Positions 8,836-15,736 of a stretch of DNA of 64,000 bases are shown here, piece by piece (position 1 is the stretch's first letter; the number at the start of each line of letters is the position of its first letter). This DNA comes from Tabrizicola soli (GTDB lineage: Bacteria; Pseudomonadota; Alphaproteobacteria; Rhodobacterales; Rhodobacteraceae): assembly GCF_015999335.1 (NCBI RefSeq), contig NZ_JAEACP010000015.1, forward strand, positions 1 through 64,000, read 5' to 3'. The translations under genes and the position numbers were made by a program. A model generated the notes under the pieces. That model was given only the letters and a program-made list of their open reading frames with translations, was not told the origin of the DNA and did no database searches.

Positions 8836-9922
8836 GACAGGCATCGCCCCCGGCCTCTCGGTCATCGGCTACGGCATCTGGTCCGCGCTCGGCCCCGACG
8901 GCCCCTCCACCATCGCCGGCATCCGCGGCCAGATCATCGGGTCGGAGACCGGCAACCTCTGGGACCCGACCGCAGGCGCCAATCTCAACTGCTTCCGCGT
9001 CGCCGCGCATCAATGGTGGGAGGGGCCGGGCTTCCTCCCCGATCTCGCCACGCCGCCGATCGAGGAATGCCTGGCCCAGGTCGCCCACCTCCCCCCCGCG
9101 CTCCGCCGCCCCGCATCCGAAATCCCCATCCTCGTCACCGTCGCCCCCAAGGACCGCCCCGGCCGCCCCGCCGACCTCGAAGCCCTCGTCCTCGACGGCC
9201 TCGCCCGCAAGCTGGGCCGCCCGCTTCCCCCGGGCTCCGGCGTCATCGGCGGCGGACGCTCGGGCCTGCCGCACCTCCTCGCCACCGCCGCCCGCCAGTC
9301 CAGCCGCTACCCGCTGCAAATCCTCGTCGGCGTCGAAAGCCTGCTGCGCCAGCGGATCGTGGAGCATTACATCGGCAGGAACCGCCTCCTCTGCGGCGCC
9401 AACACCTCGGGCTTCACCGTGGGCGAAGCCGCCTCCGCCATCCTCGTCGCCCGCACCGGCAGCACCCAAGGGCCCGAGCTGGCGATCACCGGCATGGGCA
9501 CCGGCCTTGAACCCGGCCGCGACGGCGGCACCCGCGAGCAGGCGGTGACGGGCGAGGGCCTGACCCAGGCGATCCGCGCCGCGCTGGCGGCGACGGGGAT
9601 TCCGTTCTATGATTTTCCGGCATTGATCGGCGACCTGAACGGCGAGCATTTCAAGTTCAAGGAACAGATGATGGCCCAGATGCGCCTGGACCGCGCCCCG
9701 CCCGAGGGCCGCTCCCGCCGCCCGCGCGGCTATACGGAACACTGGAACCTGATCGAATACGCCGGCGAGATCGGCGCCGCCCTGATGCCCGCGCAACTCG
9801 CCTGGGCCTTCGAAATGGGCCGCGCCGGCCTCCTGCCCCAGAACCGCGCCCTGTGCATCGCCGGCGAAGACGACGGCCGCCGCGTCGCCCTGACCGCCGA
9901 GATGCGGGGGATCGGCCCATGA
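8828..9922 (+). CDS. Beta-ketoacyl-synthase-like (thiolase-fold) T6SS accessory protein, probably non-catalytic
   Basis: The 364-residue protein has the layout of a 3-oxoacyl-ACP synthase: GVIGGGRSGLPHLL near residues 138-151, ILVGVESL at 165-172, SGFTVGEAASAILV at 194-207, and HWNLIEYAGEIGAAL near the C-terminus. In active synthases a nucleophilic Cys lies near residue 145 and a His in the GHxxGAAG-like loop. Here no Cys occurs between residues 81 and 189, and that loop reads AGEIGAA, so the normal catalytic centre appears lost. Such proteins recur with DUF2169 and DUF4150 genes. A structural or adaptor role in effector delivery is the best guess. It overlaps the next gene by four bases (ATGA). 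Confidence 0.7.
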   Translation: MAETGIAPGLSVIGYGIWSALGPDGPSTIAGIRGQIIGSETGNLWDPTAGANLNCFRVAAHQWWEGPGFLPDLATPPIEECLAQVAHLPPALRRPASEIPILVTVAPKDRPGRPADLEALVLDGLARKLGRPLPPGSGVIGGGRSGLPHLLATAARQSSRYPLQILVGVESLLRQRIVEHYIGRNRLLCGANTSGFTVGEAASAILVARTGSTQGPELAITGMGTGLEPGRDGGTREQAVTGEGLTQAIRAALAATGIPFYDFPALIGDLNGEHFKFKEQMMAQMRLDRAPPEGRSRRPRGYTEHWNLIEYAGEIGAALMPAQLAWAFEMGRAGLLPQNRALCIAGEDDGRRVALTAEMRGIGP

Positions 9923-10941
9923 GCGTCTTCGCCAACGGGCTGGAGGTTTCGGGCAAGGCCACGCCCAACAAGACCATCGCCGCGATGCCCGACGTCTGCC
10001 TCTCGCCACCCCCGCCCCCGGCCGGGCCGGTGCCGATCCCCTATCCCTTGACCGGCATGGCCTCGGACACCACCGACGGCTGCACCAGCGTGTTCGTGAA
10101 GGGCAAGGAGGCGGGCAAGAAGAACGGCAGCAAATACTCGAAGACCACCGGCGACGAGCCCGCGACCAATGGCCTGGGCGCCGGCGTCGTGACCCACAAG
10201 ATCACCGGCCCGCTGAAGTTCGCCGCCTATTCCTTCGACGTGATCTTCGAGGGCGGCGGCGCGGAACGCTTCACCGACCTCACCACCCAGAACCACATGA
10301 ACGCCGGCAACTGCTCGGTCGGCATGAGCGCGGCGACCGCCGCCGCGGGAATGGGCCCGAAGGAAAATCCATGCGCCCAGCTGCAATCGGCGAACGACGC
10401 CGTTCGGCGCAACATGCGCGAGCGCGAGAACAAGCGCAACAAGAAGAAGCCGAAGAAGAAACGCACGAACAATGCGTCAAAACCTACCATCACCCACGGC
10501 GTCTTCACGCCGAAAGGCGGGTCGCCGTCCGTGGTGCGGGCCTGCTCCAACCGAAGGATGGGCGCCTACTACTCCGGGATGGCGAAGGGCACGCCGCAAT
10601 ATGCCAAGGGCAGCAAGAACGTCCGGAAATCCAGCGGCGCCTGCGGTGGCCATGTCTACGAAGAGAACCGCGCCGACCAGCGCCCGCACACCGCGCATAC
10701 CGAGGCGCGGATCATCGAGGACCTGTTCAAGAGCGGGCCCTCGCCGGTCGGCGGAACGCTGGTCCTGGGGATCGACTGGAACACGTCCAGCCCCCCGGAC
10801 ACGTCGCAGGACGCCTGCGAACATTGCAAGAAGCTTCTCTGCGCGGTCGGAGGGAACGGCCCCGAGGCCTGCATGACGATCAAGGTCTGCGTGGGCAGCC
10901 CGGTTGCCAAGCCGAAGGACGTCAAGGATCTCTATTGCTGA
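9919..10941 (+). CDS. DUF4150 PAAR-like T6SS effector with C-terminal deaminase-type toxin domain
   Basis: The 340-residue protein has three parts. Residues 1-150 match DUF4150, a PAAR-like spike domain (FANGLEVSGKATPNKT, CLSPPPPPAGPVPIPYP, ITHK-type core, NCSVG). Residues 158-190 form a very basic linker containing KKPKKKR. Residues 200-340 form a toxin-like domain with HTE at 260-262 and CEHC at 300-303. This HxE...CxxC arrangement is the zinc and catalytic signature of the cytidine-deaminase superfamily, widely used by polymorphic toxins. It is predicted to sit on VgrG and be injected into target cells to deaminate a nucleic acid or nucleotide. The substrate is unknown. From about 10370 the DNA is AT-richer, fitting toxin-tip exchange. 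Two putative immunity genes follow. Confidence 0.75.
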   Translation: MSVFANGLEVSGKATPNKTIAAMPDVCLSPPPPPAGPVPIPYPLTGMASDTTDGCTSVFVKGKEAGKKNGSKYSKTTGDEPATNGLGAGVVTHKITGPLKFAAYSFDVIFEGGGAERFTDLTTQNHMNAGNCSVGMSAATAAAGMGPKENPCAQLQSANDAVRRNMRERENKRNKKKPKKKRTNNASKPTITHGVFTPKGGSPSVVRACSNRRMGAYYSGMAKGTPQYAKGSKNVRKSSGACGGHVYEENRADQRPHTAHTEARIIEDLFKSGPSPVGGTLVLGIDWNTSSPPDTSQDACEHCKKLLCAVGGNGPEACMTIKVCVGSPVAKPKDVKDLYC

Positions 10942-10952
10942 AGGTGGACAGG

Positions 10953-11684
10953 ATGGAATGGTATGAAAAGGCAGTTCCGGCGACCATTGCCGAAGCCCCG
11001 CTCGCCTTCGTCTGGGAAGGGCCGGACAAGCATATCGGTCCGGTCGAGCGTGAGACACCCCTTCTCGTCGCGCTGAAGAACAAGACGACGAATGGAACGA
11101 CGGCCCTGGCCGCTGCGACGGCGACCTGGGGGTTCCTGCGGTTCGCGCATCATCTGGACATTGCGCCCTACCTCAAGTTTGCCGAGGCGGTCTTTCTGCA
11201 GATGCCCGCGTCCGAATGGATCGACATCTCCTCCGTCAAGGCCGATCCGGTTCCGAACCGGCCCGCTCCCGTCTCGGCGATCAAGCGGTTGCGCAGGCTT
11301 CTGATGTCCGCCGTGAACCCGGCACGCTGGGGCGACACGATCGACCAGCCGTTTCGGGAGACCTTTCACCTCGTTCACCTGGTCCGGCATGTCCTTGACC
11401 CAACGTCGCTCCCGGCGTTCGAAACCTGGCTCACGGCGGCCATTGCCCGCATCGACCAGATCGCTCCTCGACCTCCCGAGCAGAGCCGCGACTGGGACAC
11501 GGCCTCCGAGGCGGAGATCGCCGCCTACATCCGTCTCTTCCGCGGCCAGCCTGTGGCGCCAGACGTATTTGCGGAGCCGGTAGAGCCTGGCGGGTTGATC
11601 GCCGCCTATGCCGCTTTTGCCACGCCCGAGCGGATGGCCGCGAATCCGTACATCCGTCCGGACCGAACCCCGATCGCACCATGA
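10953..11684 (+). CDS. Putative immunity or toxin-associated protein 1
   Basis: This 243-residue cytosolic protein has no signal peptide or membrane segment and belongs to no family I recognise. It begins 11 bases after the PAAR-like toxin gene, with a ribosome-binding site (aaggtgg) ahead of ATG 10953; GTG 10944 is an alternative. It overlaps the next gene by four bases. Its composition differs from the T6SS core genes, as does that of the toxin domain. Position immediately after a polymorphic toxin is the standard place for an immunity gene, so that role is inferred from context only. A second accessory role cannot be excluded. Confidence 0.55.
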   Translation: MEWYEKAVPATIAEAPLAFVWEGPDKHIGPVERETPLLVALKNKTTNGTTALAAATATWGFLRFAHHLDIAPYLKFAEAVFLQMPASEWIDISSVKADPVPNRPAPVSAIKRLRRLLMSAVNPARWGDTIDQPFRETFHLVHLVRHVLDPTSLPAFETWLTAAIARIDQIAPRPPEQSRDWDTASEAEIAAYIRLFRGQPVAPDVFAEPVEPGGLIAAYAAFATPERMAANPYIRPDRTPIAP

Positions 11685-12349
11685 AACCGCTGTTCGATCA
11701 GTATCTTGCCCTGGCGCCTGGCGCGGCCGAGCTTGGCTACGCCTGGGACGAATGGCGCATTCACGACGATTATGCTGACGGCGAGACGGGTTTCGAAGAG
11801 CAGCTGGAACTCCTGTCCGATGCGGCCAGCCTCGCCCTGACCATTGCGCTGGGGGAATGGATCGCGGCGGGCCTGGCCGCTTTCGATGACCAAGACCGGA
11901 CCGTCGCGCATTATGTGCGCTCTGCCTGGGCCGCGTTCTCGCAAAGCTACCGGCCGGTCTATTTCGAGACCGACGACGACGACTGGCGCGGACCGCAGCG
12001 GGGGATGCTGAACATGGCGCTCATCGTGGTCAATGATGCGGTGTTCTGCCGCGATGAGGACCCGGACGTCGCGGATCGCGCGAACCAGCTTCTCTTCTAC
12101 TGTCAGAAGCTCTATCCGCGCCTGCCGGCCTTTGGCGAATGGCTGGCGGACAGCCTTGCGCTCCTGAAGTCCTTCTATCCGTACCGGGATGGCGACGACC
12201 CGATGATCGACCTTCCGGCAACGCCCCCCGTTCCGCGCGAGGTCTTCGGTCCCGGCCTGTCATCCCCGGACCGGGCAGCACCGCTGATCGAAGCCTACCT
12301 GGACCGCATAGCCCCGACAAACCCGTTCCTGTCGAAGACAGCCCCGTGA
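11681..12349 (+). CDS. Putative immunity or toxin-associated protein 2
   Basis: The 222-residue protein is acidic (DETGFEEQ-like and FETDDDDW stretches), predicted cytosolic, and of no family I recognise. The acidic character would suit binding to a basic toxin, and many deaminase immunity proteins are acidic. ATG 11681 overlaps the preceding stop by four bases, so the two are translationally coupled. It is the last gene of the effector module; the next gene is convergent. Which of the two downstream proteins neutralises the toxin cannot be told from sequence. Confidence 0.55.
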   Translation: MKPLFDQYLALAPGAAELGYAWDEWRIHDDYADGETGFEEQLELLSDAASLALTIALGEWIAAGLAAFDDQDRTVAHYVRSAWAAFSQSYRPVYFETDDDDWRGPQRGMLNMALIVVNDAVFCRDEDPDVADRANQLLFYCQKLYPRLPAFGEWLADSLALLKSFYPYRDGDDPMIDLPATPPVPREVFGPGLSSPDRAAPLIEAYLDRIAPTNPFLSKTAP

Positions 12350-12485
12350 TCGGGGGGCACCTTACCGTCCGAGCCTCCCGCCTGTCGGGCCGGACGCGGC
12401 CAATTCTTCACAAATCCTGAACGTCCACACCGAACCCCCTCAGTCCAAACGTGCCGGCAATCTATTCGCGCGCCGCACCCGGCCT

Positions 12486-12890
12486 TCAGTTCAGTTGCAC
12501 CGATGCCCCCTGGACCCGGTTCGGCCCGTCCGACCGGCTCAGGACCTGGGTCCCCCGAATCGTCACCCTCCCGTCCGCCGTCAGGTGGATGCTGGCCTTC
12601 CCGCAGCGGAGGGTCAGCTCCCGCCGGGCCTCGATCACCAGCTTCTCCCCGTCCGCCTCGACCTCCGGGACCGGGGGCTGGACCAGCCCCAGGATCAGCG
12701 GCTGGTCGTCCATCATCGTGACCGCCGCCAGCCGCCCGACCGAAGCCACCGTCACCGGCACCAGCGACAGCGCGAAGACGGGCGTCTCGTCCAGCGACGG
12801 GACCAGCAGTTCAGCGCGGCCATCCGGGCCGATGCCGATGATCTCGCCCCGATGGACGCCCGGCAGCCCGAGGAAGGTTCCGTCATGCAT
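12486..12890 (-). CDS. DUF6484-like T6SS-associated protein
   Basis: The 134-residue protein resembles the DUF6484 family of small T6SS-linked proteins. The N-terminal part is beta-rich and recalls an OB-like core (VHRGEIIGIGPDGRAELLVPS). The second half contains KLVIEARRELTLRCGKASIHLTADG, which resembles the beta-prism repeats at the C-terminus of VgrG proteins (ITLKCGDAQVTMKKDG in this window's VgrG). It lies 11 bases downstream of clpV on the same strand. A role in tip or effector assembly is an inference from that resemblance. Confidence 0.65.
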   Translation of the reverse strand: MHDGTFLGLPGVHRGEIIGIGPDGRAELLVPSLDETPVFALSLVPVTVASVGRLAAVTMMDDQPLILGLVQPPVPEVEADGEKLVIEARRELTLRCGKASIHLTADGRVTIRGTQVLSRSDGPNRVQGASVQLN

Positions 12891-12901
12891 CGCCGCCCCT
12901 C

Positions 12902-15607
12902 CTATTCGAATTCATAGCCGAACCCGGCGTCCGAACCCGTCACCGTGACCCGCGTCAGCTCCGCCCCCTCCAGCTTGCGGTTCAGCACCTGGCGGGAGAG
13001 TTCCGGCAGCAGCGTGTTGGTCAGGATCGCGTCGATCATCCTGCCGCCGCTTTCGATTTCCGTGCAGCGGGCCTTGATCGTGTCCATCACGCCCGCGCCG
13101 ACCACCAGTTCCGCCCCATGCCCCGCCTCCAGCCGCCGGGCGATGCCGCGCAGCTTGTGGCCGGCGATGGCCTCGATCATCGCATCCGAGAGCGGATAGT
13201 AGGGGATCGTCACCACCCGGCCCAAGAGCGCGGCAGGGAAGACCTTCAGAAGCGGCGCGCGGAGCGAGGCGGTCAGGTCATCGAGGTCGGCGCCGGACTT
13301 GCCGTCCTCGGTCATCGCCATGATCTCTTCCGACCCGACGTTGGAGGTCAGCAGGATCAGCGTGTTCTTGAAGTCGATCCGGCGGCCTTCGCTGTCGTCC
13401 ATCATCCCCTTGTCGAAGACCTGGAAGAAGATCTCGTGCACGTCCGGATGGGCCTTTTCCACCTCGTCCAGCAGGATCACCGAATAGGGCCGTCGCCGGA
13501 CGGCCTCGGTCAGGATGCCGCCCTTGCCGTAGCCGACATAGCCGGGCGGCGCGCCTTTCAGAGTCGAGACGGTATGGGCCTCCTGGAACTCGCTCATGTT
13601 GATCGAGATCAGGTTCTGCTCGCCGCCGTAGAGGGTTTCGGCAAGGGCCAGCGCGGTCTCGGTCTTGCCGACGCCGGAGGGGCCGCAGAGCATGAAGACG
13701 CCGATGGGTTTCTCCGGGGCCCCCAGCCCGGCGTAGCTGGTCTGGATGCGGTTGGCGATCATGCCCATCGCGTGGTCCTGACCGACGACGCGTTCGGAGA
13801 GCGTCCCGGCCAGTTGCAGGGCGCGTTCGGTCTGGCTGGCGAGCATCCGGCCCATCGGGATGCCGGTCCAATCCTGGACGATGGCGCCGACTGCGAGGCG
13901 ATCCACCGCCGGAAGGATCAGGGGTCGTTCGCCTTGGGCTTCGGCCAAGGCGGCCATCTTCGCGCGCAGGGTCGCCAGCATTTCGGCACGGGCTTCCGGG
14001 GTCAGTGCCTCTGGCTCGGCGGTGTCCTCGGTGTCTTCGGGCGGGGTCTCCCCCGTCACGCCGGTTTCATCGACCGGCTGGCCCGCCCCGCGCAGGGTGG
14101 CGCGCAGCGACAGGACCTCATCGACCAGCGCCTTCTCGGCCTCCCACCGGGCCTTGGCGGCGTCGAGTTCGGCCGCAGCCTTCGCCAGCGCAGCCTCGAC
14201 CTCGGCCTTGCGCTCGCCGACCTCGATCCCGATGGCCTCCTCGCGGCTGATGATCCCCTGCTCCACCTCCAGCGAGGACAGGCGGCGTTCGATGTCCTCC
14301 ACCTCGGCCGGGGTGGCGTGCTGCGAGACGGCGACCCGGGCGCAGGCGGTGTCGAGCAGGCTGATCGCCTTGTCCGGCAGCTGGCGCGAGGGGATGTAGC
14401 GGTGCGACAGCGTCACCGCCGCCTCGATCGCCTCGTCCAGGATTTCGACCTTGTGGTGCTTTTCCAGCACCCCGGCCACGCCGCGCAGCATGCGCACGGC
14501 GGCCTCCTCGGCCGGTTCCTCGACCTTCACCACCTGGAAGCGGCGGGTCAGGGCGGGGTCCTTCTCGATATGCTCCTTGTATTCCGACCAGGTGGTCGCC
14601 GCGACCGTCCGCAGCTCCCCCCGCGCCAGAGCCGGTTTCAGAAGGTTCGCCGCATCGCCGGTGCCCGCAGCCCCCCCGGCGCCGATCAGGGTATGCGCCT
14701 CGTCGATGAAGAGGATGATCGGTTTTTCCGAGGACTGCACCTCGTCGATCACCTGCTTCAGCCGCTTCTCGAACTCGCCCTTCACCGAAGCGCCGGCCTG
14801 CATCAGGCCCACGTCCAGCATGTGCAGGTCCACCGCCTTCAGCTGCGGCGGCACGTCGCCGCGCGCCAGACGCAGGGCGAAGCCCTCGACCACGGCGGTC
14901 TTGCCCACCCCGGCCTCGCCGGTGAGGATCGGGTTGTTCTGGCGGCGGCGCATCAGGATGTCGATGATCTGGCGGATTTCCGGGTCGCGGCCGATCACCG
15001 GGTCGATCTTCCCGGCCCGCGCCCGCTCGGTCAGGTTCGTCGCATACTGGTCCAGCGCCGACTTGCCGCCGGGGGCCTGTTTCGCCTTCGCGGCCTCGGG
15101 CGCGGCCCCGCCGCCTTCCACCGATTCCGCCAGCAGATCGCCCAGTTGCGCGCCCATGGCGGGGTCCAGCTTGTCGAACTCCAGGCTGATCTTGAAGAGC
15201 AAGCCCTCCAGCACCGGCACCTTCAGCGCGCCCAGAAGGATGTAGGCCGAGCGCACGGTATCGTCGCCGAATTCCAGGCTGCCGAAGGTCCAGCCCTCCT
15301 GGATCGCGCGGAAGATGTGGTCCGAGAATTCCTCGACCGACCCCGCGCCATGCGGCAGCGCGTCCATCGCCCGCGTGATGTCCGCCGCCAGGCGCGAGGC
15401 ATCCACCCCCGCCGAGGCGCAGAGGATCTCGAAATCCGACCGGGACGACTGCGACAGCGCCTCGATGAAATGCACCAGCTCGACATAAGGATTGCCGCGC
15501 GCCTTCGCCGCCTGTGCCGCTGCCGAGAACGCCTTCAGGCAGACAGGATTCAACTTGCCGACCAGCTCCTTGCGCTTGATCGTCTCGGTGCCGCCACGTG
15601 GGGCCAT
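12902..15607 (-). CDS. tssH: TssH (ClpV) AAA+ ATPase recycling the contracted T6SS sheath
   Basis: The 901-residue protein has the ClpV layout: an N-terminal Clp repeat domain (about 15-160), a first AAA+ module with Walker A GEAGVGKT near 230-237 and Walker B ILFIDEAH near 298-305, a middle coiled region with EVEQGIISREEA, and a second AAA+ module with Walker A GPSGVGKT near 642-649. It disassembles the contracted TssB/TssC sheath in the cytosol using ATP. It is transcribed away from ppkA and the main tss run, and is followed by the DUF6484 gene. Length is typical for the family. An insertion rich in Glu/Thr lies near residues 510-540. Confidence 0.96.
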   Translation of the reverse strand: MAPRGGTETIKRKELVGKLNPVCLKAFSAAAQAAKARGNPYVELVHFIEALSQSSRSDFEILCASAGVDASRLAADITRAMDALPHGAGSVEEFSDHIFRAIQEGWTFGSLEFGDDTVRSAYILLGALKVPVLEGLLFKISLEFDKLDPAMGAQLGDLLAESVEGGGAAPEAAKAKQAPGGKSALDQYATNLTERARAGKIDPVIGRDPEIRQIIDILMRRRQNNPILTGEAGVGKTAVVEGFALRLARGDVPPQLKAVDLHMLDVGLMQAGASVKGEFEKRLKQVIDEVQSSEKPIILFIDEAHTLIGAGGAAGTGDAANLLKPALARGELRTVAATTWSEYKEHIEKDPALTRRFQVVKVEEPAEEAAVRMLRGVAGVLEKHHKVEILDEAIEAAVTLSHRYIPSRQLPDKAISLLDTACARVAVSQHATPAEVEDIERRLSSLEVEQGIISREEAIGIEVGERKAEVEAALAKAAAELDAAKARWEAEKALVDEVLSLRATLRGAGQPVDETGVTGETPPEDTEDTAEPEALTPEARAEMLATLRAKMAALAEAQGERPLILPAVDRLAVGAIVQDWTGIPMGRMLASQTERALQLAGTLSERVVGQDHAMGMIANRIQTSYAGLGAPEKPIGVFMLCGPSGVGKTETALALAETLYGGEQNLISINMSEFQEAHTVSTLKGAPPGYVGYGKGGILTEAVRRRPYSVILLDEVEKAHPDVHEIFFQVFDKGMMDDSEGRRIDFKNTLILLTSNVGSEEIMAMTEDGKSGADLDDLTASLRAPLLKVFPAALLGRVVTIPYYPLSDAMIEAIAGHKLRGIARRLEAGHGAELVVGAGVMDTIKARCTEIESGGRMIDAILTNTLLPELSRQVLNRKLEGAELTRVTVTGSDAGFGYEFE

Positions 15608-15736
15608 AATCCATCCCCCTCAGCCGATTTGAATATGCTTGCTCATCCGGACGGAAAGACGCAGGCTTTCCGCAAGGTCAATCTAATCCGGAAACCTTCG
15701 CATGGCGAATGTTTTGGTGGCCGCCGCCGGTGGTGA
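15608..15736. promoter_or_regulatory. Divergent promoter region between clpV and ppkA
   Basis: This 129-base gap separates two divergently transcribed T6SS units and is AT-richer than the flanking genes (gatttgaatatgcttgc and cgaatgttttgg). Both promoters must lie here, or overlap the first codons. I see no clear sigma-70 hexamer pair. The position is inferred from gene orientation. Confidence 0.45.
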
